From Amycolatopsis anabasis (lineage in GTDB: Bacteria; Actinomycetota; Actinomycetes; Mycobacteriales; Pseudonocardiaceae), in the NCBI RefSeq assembly GCF_009765355.1, contig NZ_VTHK01000020.1:1-64000 (forward strand): a DNA stretch of 64,000 bases. The letters run 5' to 3'. The notes under the pieces are model-generated. The model had not been told where the DNA came from. It saw only the letters and a program-made list of their open reading frames with translations, and did not search any database. Positions 25,259 through 32,905 of the stretch are shown piece after piece (position 1 is the stretch's first letter; each line of letters begins with the position of its first letter). The position numbers were made by a program, and so were the translations under genes.

Positions 25259-25672
25259 TCACGCATCATCCGTCCCGGCTCCCATGCCGCCGGACTCGCG
25301 GAACTCTCGCTGCATCACGTCGGATAGCCGGGATTCGATATCGGCCAACCGGTCAACGAGGCACCGGTAGCGAACGAAGATGTGCGGAGTGTCCACCTTG
25401 GACTCTTCTCGCCATTCCCACTCGGCCTGCCACGACGTGATCCACAATTCCGCATCCCGCAACAGAAACCCGGCCAGCGAACCACCCCGCGCGAACCGGC
25501 ACGCACGATCCACGGTCGCGCGCATCTCTTCCACGGCACGTATGGCCGCTTCGTTGCCGTCCTCGGAATGCGGAACCACGGACGGCGGATGCGCCAGCGC
25601 GCGGCGCGCTCTCTCAACCGCTACCCATCGTCGCGCGCGGCGGCGCTGTAGGAACCACATCACGGCGTCCAC
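25259..25672 (-). CDS. hypothetical cargo protein (137 aa)
   Basis: Starts at 25672, overlapping the end of the preceding gene. A short hydrophobic start followed by an Arg-rich stretch (WFLQRRRARRW) suggests membrane attachment, then a helical domain (EAAIRAVEEMRATVDRACRF, ELWITSWQAEWEWREESKVD). Family not recognised. Confidence 0.5.
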   Translation of the reverse strand: MDAVMWFLQRRRARRWVAVERARRALAHPPSVVPHSEDGNEAAIRAVEEMRATVDRACRFARGGSLAGFLLRDAELWITSWQAEWEWREESKVDTPHIFVRYRCLVDRLADIESRLSDVMQREFRESGGMGAGTDDA

Positions 25673-26001
25673 AGCGTCGGAGCCACACCAACAACCAACC
25701 GGGGCGCGAGCGGGTGACTCGGCGCAGGCAACGCCAACAGGCCGTCCACCACTTCCGGCAACGTGCCGTCACACTGCCACAGCCGTCCCCCCGTGTGATC
25801 CATCCGCAGCGCTCCCGCGTCGGACTGCGAACCGATGTACAGCGCGTCCGCCACACCTTCCGGCCACACCCGCAGACCCGTCACCCTCACCACGTCACCG
25901 CTGGCATCCTCGGTGGCCGCGAACGACCACCCCGCGTTCACCAGCTCCACCAACCCCCGCAACTCCGGAAACACCGTGAACGGGTCACCCGGCGCGCTCA
26001 C
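25660..26001 (-). CDS. hypothetical cargo protein (113 aa)
   Basis: GTG 26001 overlaps the stop of the membrane protein before it. The sequence (FPELRGLVELVNAGWSFAAT, VVRVTGLRVWPEGVADALYI, GALRMDHTGGRLWQCDGTLP) is strand-rich and looks like a small actinomycete protein of unknown function. Part of the leftward operon. Confidence 0.5.
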   Translation of the reverse strand: MSAPGDPFTVFPELRGLVELVNAGWSFAATEDASGDVVRVTGLRVWPEGVADALYIGSQSDAGALRMDHTGGRLWQCDGTLPEVVDGLLALPAPSHPLAPRLVVGVAPTLWTP

Positions 26002-26309
26002 CGGACATCCCCGGCCGACCGAGCGTGCCGACCCGTGCGGCGCGGCGCGGCCGGACACTGCCGACCGGCCACGGCGGCACGGTCGGCCGCATGGCGCGCG
26101 CTCACCGGCTCGCGTTGCCGCCTGACAGGCGCCCTGCCGCGCGTGATCCGCCGGAGATACCCGAACCATGCGGACACCCGCAAGCGCGCCACGTCACGCG
26201 TGATGGACCCCCGCCACCGTTCCCACAGCCACACCGCGAACGGCGCGGCCGGGACCGCCACGAACGCGACGAACAGGACAGCGACCACGGCGTACGGGGA
26301 ATCCAGCAT
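25998..26309 (-). CDS. single-pass membrane protein (103 aa)
   Basis: ATG 26309. An N-terminal transmembrane helix (YAVVAVLFVAFVAVPAAPFA) is followed by a very basic cytoplasmic tail (RDVARLRVSAWFGYLRRITR). Function unknown. Lies between the XRE-TPR regulator and the other cargo genes with a 4-nt overlap downstream. Confidence 0.5.
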   Translation of the reverse strand: MLDSPYAVVAVLFVAFVAVPAAPFAVWLWERWRGSITRDVARLRVSAWFGYLRRITRGRAPVRRQREPVSARHAADRAAVAGRQCPAAPRRTGRHARSAGDVR

Positions 26310-26372
26310 TCACCCACGATCAGCCGCAATCAGCCTCCGAGTTTCACACGGTGTGAAGGTCCCCCGAACAGG

Positions 26373-27554
26373 CTAAACCGGCAGGCCGGACCGATGCGCC
26401 ATCCCGCGCAGCTCCCGGCCGACCGCATCCCGCTTCGCACGCGCCAGCAAGTCGGCCAGCGTCTCACGCGCCAGCGGGTTCCGGTGCACCCGCGCAGGCG
26501 AAATCTGCTCAGCCTTACGCAGCGCGACCACGGCCTTGTCCCGACGCTTCGGAAGCTTCGCCAGCGCACGGCCGTAGTTCACCCAGTACGCCGCGCGCCG
26601 GAAGTCAGACGGCAACTCATCCGGGTTCACGTCCCGTTCAGCGATTCGCGCCGCGCCGGAGTGATCCCCCGATTCCAGCGCCACAGACAGCCGCCACAAG
26701 CCGACGTTGGACGGACCGAACCCGAACCACGGTTCGGGACCCTCCACCCGTTCGGCAAGCGCCGCCGCTTCGTCCAGCGGCGCCAGCCGCGCGCCGTCGT
26801 CACCGCGCGCCGCCGCGAGCAACGAGGACGTAAGCGTGAGCATCCCCGTCACGACTAGTCCGTCTCGGGTGTCGGTCCCCGCGTCGGCCGCCGCAAGGGT
26901 CCGCTCCGCCAGATCGAACGACCCCGAAGCGATCAACCCGTGCACGGTCCCGAACGCGCTCAACGCGAGCGAGACCGGTTCCTCTAGCCGCTCCGCCGCC
27001 TGTCGACTGAACGTGGCCGCCAGCCACGACAGATCAGGAGAGGCGCCAGCGACCGGTAGCCACGCCTGTGTCCCTTGCAGGTGCAAGCACGCGATCAGCC
27101 GCAGTACCTCACGCTCGTCACGGTGCGCGTTCTCCGTGGTGTGCAGGTCCCGGATCAGGTCAGGCAGGGTCGCGCCGATCACGTCATGGCGGCACGCGTG
27201 GGTAGCCTTGATCACCTCGTTGACCCGATCGGCCAGCACATCGGCGGGGACCACCGCGCCGCCGGGATCGTTCAGGCTCACCGCCATCAGAGCACGCCGG
27301 ACCTCGGTCAACGCCTTGTCCTGCGGTAGCGCACCCTCCGGTGCCACCATTTCGGCGGCAAGCTCGGTCGGTGCGACTTCCAGCGCGTTCGCCAACGCGA
27401 TGATCAGCGACCGCCGGTCAAGCGCACGTTGCCCCGATTCGAGCATCGAGAGGTAACTAGGCGAGATACCCGCCAGTCCGGCAATCGCGGCGAGCGACTT
27501 ACCCCGCGCGTTCCTGATCTGCTTGAGCGTCCGGCCGATACTGGACGTAGCCAT
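26373..27554 (-). CDS. XRE regulator with TPR-like C-terminal domain
   Basis: 393 aa. Helix-turn-helix at residues about 5-65 (QIRNARGKSLAAIAGLAGIS, PSYLSMLESGQRAL). The remaining 320 residues are alpha-helical repeats resembling the peptide- or ligand-sensing TPR region of actinomycete regulators (RGG/PlcR-like plan). First gene of the leftward cargo operon, 63 bp upstream of the membrane protein. A peptide-sensing regulator beside a peptide-modification locus suggests the peptide product may be its signal; this is inference. Confidence 0.75.
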   Translation of the reverse strand: MATSSIGRTLKQIRNARGKSLAAIAGLAGISPSYLSMLESGQRALDRRSLIIALANALEVAPTELAAEMVAPEGALPQDKALTEVRRALMAVSLNDPGGAVVPADVLADRVNEVIKATHACRHDVIGATLPDLIRDLHTTENAHRDEREVLRLIACLHLQGTQAWLPVAGASPDLSWLAATFSRQAAERLEEPVSLALSAFGTVHGLIASGSFDLAERTLAAADAGTDTRDGLVVTGMLTLTSSLLAAARGDDGARLAPLDEAAALAERVEGPEPWFGFGPSNVGLWRLSVALESGDHSGAARIAERDVNPDELPSDFRRAAYWVNYGRALAKLPKRRDKAVVALRKAEQISPARVHRNPLARETLADLLARAKRDAVGRELRGMAHRSGLPV

Positions 27555-27702
27555 AACCGCTCACTCTCCGTACTGCGGTAGGTGTCCTCCGAGTCCAACG
27601 GTACACGCCGTCTACCCGCGTTTTACCCGTACCGAAACGTGGCCTGACCCGGCCATCGTCGCGTCCCGGCGGACTCACAACGTGCAGGAGAACACCCGAA
27701 CG

Positions 27703-27755
27703 AACGCCAGAGACCCCCGTGCTCCGGATGGCCGGGTGCGGGGGTCTCTGGCGTT
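27703..27755. terminator. strong 16-bp hairpin at the element's right end
   Basis: AACGCCAGAGACCCCC (27703-27718) pairs perfectly with 27740-27755. An outer repeat ACTCACAACG (27673-27682) also matches CGTTGTGAGT (27752-27761), giving an alternative fold. Confidence 0.6.
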
Positions 27756-27789
27756 GTGAGTGGCTAGCGGCGGGCCGTCCGGCGAGCGT

Positions 27790-27870
27790 CCAGCGCGTAC
27801 CGGCCACACGGCGACCGGTACGCGCTGGGTACGTTCGACAACGATTAACAGTGCAAGTCAGTGCAAGTCA
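27790..27870. repeat. hairpin and tandem 10-mers near the element's right end
   Basis: CCAGCGCGTACCGG (27790-27803) pairs perfectly with 27815-27828. Then GTGCAAGTCA occurs twice in tandem (27851-27870). Such arm-type and inverted sites are common beside attachment sites. Confidence 0.45.
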
Positions 27871-27913
27871 CTGAAAGGTCTTCTTGCAGCTCAGACGGCA
27901 TATGGATCAAGTC

Positions 27914-27945
27914 TGCGCAGGCCAGGGAACCGGCTGCTATGAAGG
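27914..27945 (+). repeat. att-like repeat, right copy
   Basis: TGCGCAGGCCAGGG (27914-27927), 8 nt, GCTATGAAGG (27936-27945): 13 of 14 plus 10 of 10 matches to the left copy at 18372-18404, but inverted relative to it. Confidence 0.4.
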
Positions 27946-28011
27946 ACCCTTTCGTTGCGACGCCGGCTGTTTCGGGGTGCGGGCGTGGTAGCCACGCGGG
28001 ATGGTGGTCGC

Positions 28012-29208
28012 TCACCAAGCCACCGGTAGCACGTCCAGGCCCGCCCCCGGGGTGGTGGTCAGCCGGTCAGCGGGGCCGTTCAAGCGCAGGTTCGGCAGGC
28101 GGCCGAAAAGAGCTGACAGGGCGATCTGGAGTTCGGCACGAGCGAGGTGCTGTCCCAGGCATTGGTGAATACCGTGGCTGAAGGCGAGGTGTGTCGTGCC
28201 GACCCGGCGCAGATCCAGCTCGTCCGGTCGTTCCACGAGTGTCTCGTCCCGGTTGGCGGCTCCGATCGCGATGAGGACCCCATCCCCGGCATCGATGCGC
28301 AGGCCCGCGATCTCGATGTCAGTCGTGGCGACCCGCGGCAAGGTGCCGAAGTCGAGCGAGACGAACCGCAGGAGTTCCTCCACCATGTCCGGCAAACGCC
28401 GGCCATCCCCGCGCAAGATGGCGAGTTGGTCGGGATGCTCGAGCAACGCGAGGGTGCCGTACGAAATCATGCCGGCGGTAGTGGCATGGCCTGCGATCAG
28501 CAAGACCAGCGCGAAACCGACCAGTTCGGCCTGGTCCAGCGTTCCGTGCCGGACTTGCCGGGCGAGCAGTTCGTCCAGTAGACCGTCACCGAGGTCTGAC
28601 CGTTTGGCCTGGACCAGCCGCTGGAGATAATCGCCCAGCTCGGTCAGAGCCTCCGGGGCCCGTCCGGGATCGTGTCGCAAACGGGCCTGTCGCTCGAAAA
28701 ACGCATGGTCGGCATACGGAACACCGAGGAGCTCGCAGATCGCCAGCGAGGGCACCGGCAGGGCGAAGGAAGACACCAGGTCAGCCGGCGGCCCGGCGGC
28801 GATCATCCTGTCCAGGTGCTCGTCCACGATCCGTTGCAGCCGCGGTCGCAAGGCAGCGACGCGTTTGACCGTAAAAGCGGAAGTAAGCATTTTGCGTTGC
28901 CGGTTGTGTTCCTGGCCTTCGAACCCCAGCAGCATGGGACGCAGCCCGGACACCTGCGCGTGCCGCGTCACCGGGACAGGGATCGGCATCGGGCTGTTCG
29001 GGTGCGTGCGGTCAGCGGTCAACCGCTGGTCGGCCAGCAGGGACCGAGCCTGCTCGTATCCGGTCACCAGCCACGCGGGGCGTCCATCGGGCAGGCGCAC
29101 CCGGACCACCGGCCCCGACTCGCGCAGTCGCCGCTGACCCTCAGGAGGCTGATACGGGCAGGTCCGGGCGGTCGGAAGGTCGGGCAGCGATGCCGAGGTC
29201 TCGGTCAC
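28012..29208 (-). CDS. cytochrome P450
   Basis: 398 aa from GTG 29208 behind GGAG, the usual size of soluble actinomycete P450s. Heme loop FSHGIHQCLG gives Cys350; the K-helix ExxR is EELLR near 278. The I-helix reads AGHATT at 239-244: the acidic residue usually before the Thr is Ala242, which is unusual because that position helps protonate the iron-bound oxygen. The enzyme would need ferredoxin and a reductase from elsewhere. It is divergent from a TetR gene with a palindromic operator between them. Confidence 0.88.
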   Translation of the reverse strand: MTETSASLPDLPTARTCPYQPPEGQRRLRESGPVVRVRLPDGRPAWLVTGYEQARSLLADQRLTADRTHPNSPMPIPVPVTRHAQVSGLRPMLLGFEGQEHNRQRKMLTSAFTVKRVAALRPRLQRIVDEHLDRMIAAGPPADLVSSFALPVPSLAICELLGVPYADHAFFERQARLRHDPGRAPEALTELGDYLQRLVQAKRSDLGDGLLDELLARQVRHGTLDQAELVGFALVLLIAGHATTAGMISYGTLALLEHPDQLAILRGDGRRLPDMVEELLRFVSLDFGTLPRVATTDIEIAGLRIDAGDGVLIAIGAANRDETLVERPDELDLRRVGTTHLAFSHGIHQCLGQHLARAELQIALSALFGRLPNLRLNGPADRLTTTPGAGLDVLPVAW

Positions 29209-29263
29209 GACGACTCCAATAAGATGCAGGGCGTGTCTAAAGTCACCGTAGAGCGTCAGAGTA

Positions 29264-29280
29264 AGATACGCAACGTATCT
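29264..29280. promoter_or_regulatory. TetR operator between P450 and TetR genes
   Basis: AGATACG-CAA-CGTATCT, perfect 7-bp arms, 16 bp before the TetR ATG and 56 bp before the P450 start. Confidence 0.7.
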
Positions 29281-29296
29281 AACGAGGTGATCGGTA

Positions 29297-29890
29297 ATGT
29301 CGGACGCCGTGTCCCGCCGTCGCGGTGAAGCGCTCGAACGCGCCATCCTCGACGCGGCCTGGGAGATACTGACCAAGATCGGCTACTCGAAGCTGACGAT
29401 GGAGGCCGTCGCGGCCCAGGCGGGGACCAGCCGGCCGGTGATCCACCGCAGATGGCCCACCCGTGCCGAACTGGTCCTAGCCGCCATGGACCACCGCGCT
29501 CCGGTGGATGCCGAGCCACCCGACACCGGCACCCTGCGTTCGGACTTACTCGCACTTCTGAATCAAGTGGTTCAGCGGTTCGGCGCCGTACACGGCGAAA
29601 CACTCGCCGGGCTGATCACCGAAACCGCACGCGACCCGGACACCTCCGCGGCCCTTCGCGCCCGGATCGCAACCACCGCCCCCCAAGAAAAGGTGACGAC
29701 CGTCGTCGCACGAGCGGCCGACCGCGAGGAGATAAACCCGATCGAACTTCCCCCACGCGTGACCCGGCTGCCCTTCGACCTGATCCGCAACGAGGTCGTG
29801 CTACACGGCTGTCCCCCCACCGAGGACACCATCACCGAGATCGTTGACGAGATCCTGCTACCCCTGCTCCACCAAGTCTCCTCCAGTTAA
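29297..29890 (+). CDS. TetR-family regulator
   Basis: 197 aa from ATG 29297. N-terminal HTH (ILDAAWEILTKIGYSKLTME, AVAAQAGTSRPVIHRRW) with the TetR_C_16-like C-terminal half (FGAVHGETLAGLITETARDP). It probably represses the divergent P450 and itself through the 29264-29280 palindrome. Confidence 0.88.
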   Translation: MSDAVSRRRGEALERAILDAAWEILTKIGYSKLTMEAVAAQAGTSRPVIHRRWPTRAELVLAAMDHRAPVDAEPPDTGTLRSDLLALLNQVVQRFGAVHGETLAGLITETARDPDTSAALRARIATTAPQEKVTTVVARAADREEINPIELPPRVTRLPFDLIRNEVVLHGCPPTEDTITEIVDEILLPLLHQVSSS

Positions 29891-30122
29891 CGGTCCCGAA
29901 TGAGGACTTGATGGGCCGGTCGTGACAGGTCGGGACGAGGTGCGTCGTGTCCAAAGCGGAGACAGTGGGGTCGTTCAGGCAGCACCGGTATTGACCAGGC
30001 GCACCGCGGCGCTCAGCAAGGTGCCACGACCGGATCTCCCAGCTCATGGCCGTGACCGCATCCTTGCTGACCGCAGACAGGAATCTCCCTCGCACGGCAC
30101 GCTCGGCGAGGCGTTGAAACGT

Positions 30123-30515
30123 CTACGTCAATTGCGCGGCCGCAACGCCACCGATGGCGGTGCGACTGGCCGGGGTGCCGACGAGCTCGACGGTGACACC
30201 AGAGCGGACCCGCTCGCCGAACACGGCAACGACCGCGTCGGTAACTCCGGAGATCAGCCGAGCCACGATCTCCTGCGCATCCGGCCGACTGAACGCCTCT
30301 TCCCTGATACCGAACACCACACTCGGCGCCGGCGCCTGCGCCGGCTTGCCACCGACACCCCAGCGGCCGGCAGGCAGGCCGATCAGGTGCACGACCGCAA
30401 TGTCTCGCGCCCAGTCGCCATACACGGCGACAATCGCGTCGGTCAGGCCCTCGATCAACTGGGTCTCCCTCCCAACAAGATCATCTTCGAGGACGCAGAC
30501 GGTGAGGTGAGGCAT
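30123..30515 (-). CDS. tautomerase, two fused 4-OT-like domains
   Basis: 130 aa. Starts Met-Pro-His, so Pro1 (after Met removal) is available as the catalytic base of the 4-oxalocrotonate tautomerase superfamily. Two similar halves follow: LTVCVLEDDLVGRETQLIEG with GRWGVGG, and VVFGIREEAFSRPDAQEIVA with SRTAIGG. The second half begins with an internal Pro that cannot act as N-terminal base. It is divergent from a MarR gene 72 bp away with a palindrome between. Confidence 0.75.
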   Translation of the reverse strand: MPHLTVCVLEDDLVGRETQLIEGLTDAIVAVYGDWARDIAVVHLIGLPAGRWGVGGKPAQAPAPSVVFGIREEAFSRPDAQEIVARLISGVTDAVVAVFGERVRSGVTVELVGTPASRTAIGGVAAAQLT

Positions 30516-30542
30516 GCCAGCTCCCTTTACACTGAGTTTGAA

Positions 30543-30559
30543 AACAAAGAACTTTTGTT
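30543..30559. promoter_or_regulatory. MarR operator
   Basis: AACAAA-GAACT-TTTGTT, perfect arms, in an AT-rich patch between the tautomerase and MarR genes; a third TTAACAAAG half-site follows. Confidence 0.6.
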
Positions 30560-30586
30560 AACAAAGGTACTGGTGGAGGTTTGCGC

Positions 30587-31057
30587 GTGTCAACACCTGA
30601 CCCAACGGACGACGCCGTCCGAGAGCTTCTCCTGGTGATGTCGCGCCTGATCGGTAAGATCAAACGTCTGCCACCGCCCGAACAGCTCCGATCGTTCGAC
30701 CTGGCCCCGAGACATCTGTCCCTGTTGTCCGTGCTGCTGCTCGACGGCCCGCTGACGGTCTCCCAACTGGCCGAGAAACTGAGCATCGCCCCCACCACGG
30801 TAAGCCTGATCGTGAGCGATCTGAGCCGCAAAAAGGTGCTGGTACGACACGAAGACAACGCCGACCGACGCCGGCGAATCATCGACATCAGTCCTCAAAA
30901 CCGACCGGCCATCTCCCAGTGGCTCTCGCCTGGCACCCGCGCCTGGCGACACGCACTCACACCGCTGACGTCCCAACAACGACAGATGGTCGTCGACACC
31001 CTGCTCGCCTACGAGGCCGCATTCGCCGCCGCGCCCGACGATGCCTCGGCAGACTGA
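30587..31057 (+). CDS. MarR-family regulator
   Basis: 156 aa from GTG 30587, 7 nt behind GGAGG (TTG 30581 is too close). Winged-helix core LLDGPLTVSQLAEKLSIAPT, TVSLIVSDLSRKKVLVRHED and the wing NADRRRRIIDIS. Probably represses the divergent tautomerase; phenolic or aldehyde ligands are typical of the family. Confidence 0.85.
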   Translation: MSTPDPTDDAVRELLLVMSRLIGKIKRLPPPEQLRSFDLAPRHLSLLSVLLLDGPLTVSQLAEKLSIAPTTVSLIVSDLSRKKVLVRHEDNADRRRRIIDISPQNRPAISQWLSPGTRAWRHALTPLTSQQRQMVVDTLLAYEAAFAAAPDDASAD

Positions 31058-31179
31058 GAAGGGTGCGTCAGATCATCGGCCCTGTCCCTGATCTTGTTGC
31101 GTGTGGTCGGTGTGTCGGTCGGGGTTTTCGCTGTGGAGCTTGGTAATTCTGATGCTCGTGCACTGATCAGTGGTTTGAA

Positions 31180-31595
31180 GTGCCGTTCCCGCATCTGGCG
31201 CCGGTTCGCGTGGCGTCGGTCGACCTCGACGGTGATGTCGTGGTGTTCGCGGTGAGCTCGACGGAGCCGACGGCGGCGTGCCCGAACTGTGGCGCCGTGT
31301 CGGCCCGCACGCATGGCAGGTATCGCCGCCGGCTCGCGGACGTCCCCGTCGGTGGGTGCCAGGCCCGTTTCGACGTCACCGTGCGCAGGTTCCGCTGCGG
31401 GCACAACGACTGCGCGGCGGTGACGTTCGTCCAACAACTCCCCGGTTAACCACACCGTTTCCCGCCGCACCCGGCCGCTGACCGAGCAGTTAACAAGCAT
31501 CGGGCTCGCGCTGGCTGGGCAAGCCTGAGCACGGTTGGTGGCAGCACTCTCGGCATGGTCGGTGGATGGGACACGCTGTTGCGGAAGCTCCGGTG
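31180..31595 (+). pseudogene. ISL3-family transposase N-terminal fragment
   Basis: The zinc-finger start of ISL3 transposases is visible (ACPNCGAVSARTHGRYRRRL, then FRCGHNDCAAVTFVQQLP). It stops at 31449, while TVSRRTRPLTEQLTSIGLAL and GWDTLLRKL continue in other frames. The catalytic DDE part is absent. Confidence 0.65.
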
Positions 31596-31743
31596 AGCCC
31601 TCGGCGGCGAGGAACGACACTCCCGAGTCGTCGGCGGTCTCGGTCAGCCCCCACGTGTCCCGGTAGAACGTGCGCTGCTCGGCGAAATTCGGCATCGCGA
31701 TGTCGACGTGCCGCAGGTGCGTGATCAAACCGGTGGCGTTCAT
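31590..31743 (-). pseudogene. VOC/glyoxalase-family protein, truncated
   Basis: From ATG 31743, the first about 50 residues (ITHLRHVDIAMPNFAEQRTF, YRDTWGLTETADDSGVSFLA) are the first beta-alpha-beta unit of a dioxygenase/glyoxalase-fold protein. The reading then runs into the ISL3 fragment. It starts 2 bp before the stop of the hydrolase on the same strand, so it was once an operon member. Confidence 0.6.
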
Positions 31744-31744
31744 G

Positions 31745-32905
31745 TCAGTTCCCTTCTGTCGCCGGCCGGTCGAGCCGGTCGGTCAGCCAGTCGATGATCG
31801 TTGGCAGTACCGGTCCCTCCCCCATGTGTCCGCCGGGAAAGAGCCGCGCGGTCTTCGGGGCACCGTGCTCGAGGGCGAGATGGATGTCGGCGGAGCAGTT
31901 CTGCTGGTCCTCCTTTCCGTTGACCAGCAACAGCGGGCACGACTTCTGGTCCAGAATTCCCTGATCCAACAGGGAAAGTTCCGGGCAGCGCGCGACGTAG
32001 TCAGCGAAGTCGGTGCCACCGAAGATGCCAGCGCGGGCAGGCATGAGATCCATCAGATAGGACGAGGCGTTCCGGGACTTCTCCTGTCATTCGGGCTGGA
32101 ACGTCAGATGCACTCCGCCACCCCAGTCGACCGCGGCGGTGAGCTGTTCGCGATGCGTATGCGCGAGCTTCATCGCCCAGTACCCGCCGAACGACAACGC
32201 CAGTGCCGCGACCCGATCCGCGTCGAGGTCGTTCCTGCTCCGCAGCCAGTCGAACACCGGATCCCACTGGCGTTCGGAGTCCGGACCGGCCAGCACCGGG
32301 GACTGCCCGACCCCCGGCTTGTCGATGTGCACCGTGGCGAATCCGCGCTTGCGCAGCAGCAGGCCACGCGCGTAGCTCTCCTCTTTCCACACGTCGATTC
32401 CGCCCCACATCAGCACAACCGGTGGCCTGGTCACGGCGGAACCGGGCGGCCGGGCCACCAGGAACGAGACGGAATCGCCTTCGCCCGCGCGGCCGTCGAA
32501 TGGCACGTTGACCCGCTCGACCGGCGTGTTCTCCAGTTCGCACACCCGGGCGAAATATTTCCGGGCCAGCTCGTACGCGGCCAGCTTGGCGGGGTGGACG
32601 GACGACGGATACCGCCCGAGGAACGCGAACTGGTAGGCCTGCCACCAGTTCTCCAGCGCGTCGCCGCGATCGCCGTCGGCCTCGGCCCGCTCGGCCGCCG
32701 CCGCGAACTCCGCCGCACCGCCGAGCCAGTGCTGCGCCCACGGGACCGGGTCGACGCCGGGCAGCGTTTCGATGTACCGCGCCGCCGCGTCCTCGCCGAT
32801 GGCGTTGAACGGGTTGCGCCGCTGTGCGAGGTGCGTGCGCAACCACGACTTCGCCTCGGGCAGGGACCGGGCGGTGTTGTCGGACAACCGAACCTCCTGT
32901 GTCAC
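31745..32905 (-). pseudogene. FrsA-like alpha/beta hydrolase with in-frame TGA
   Basis: Start GTG 32905 (overlapping the monooxygenase stop) or TTG 32887 behind AGGAGG. The frame runs through a typical FrsA-type hydrolase: helical N-terminal part (WWQAYQFAFLGRYPSSVHPA), VVLMWGGIDVWKEE, elbow ALSFGGYWA (Ser), to LTFQPE at a TGA (32087-32089). The same frame then continues without shift (QEKSRNASSYLMDLMPARAG, LLLVNGKEDQQNCSA, FPGGHMGEG), carrying the Asp and His of the triad. A TGG-to-TGA change (Trp to stop) is the simplest explanation. About 385 aa when read through. Confidence 0.75.

Larger units (their letters stand above)
18391..27927. mobile_element. integrative element, phage-satellite-like, about 9.5 kb
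   Basis: Boundaries are approximate. From the left: integrase (-), XRE repressor (-), divergent switch, excisionase-like HTH (+), helix-turn-helix/Rep-like protein with iteron-like repeats (+), two hypotheticals (+), terminase-small-subunit-like protein (+), small protein (+), a shared terminator, then a minus-strand cargo block (XRE-TPR, three small genes, peptide, methyltransferase, 101-aa protein). No FtsK/TraB translocase and no phage head or tail genes are present. This order (int, repressor/activator switch, replication, terS) is that of phage-inducible satellites. Confidence 0.55.

Noticed and set aside
18391..27927. Conjugative AICE of pSAM2 type
   Set aside because: Integrase and excisionase-like genes fit, but no FtsK/TraSA translocase, Spd or Nud genes were seen, while a terminase-like gene is present.
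29891..30122. Small minus-strand frame between TetR and tautomerase genes
   Set aside because: Arg/Cys-rich composition, no ribosome site and no family; taken as intergenic.
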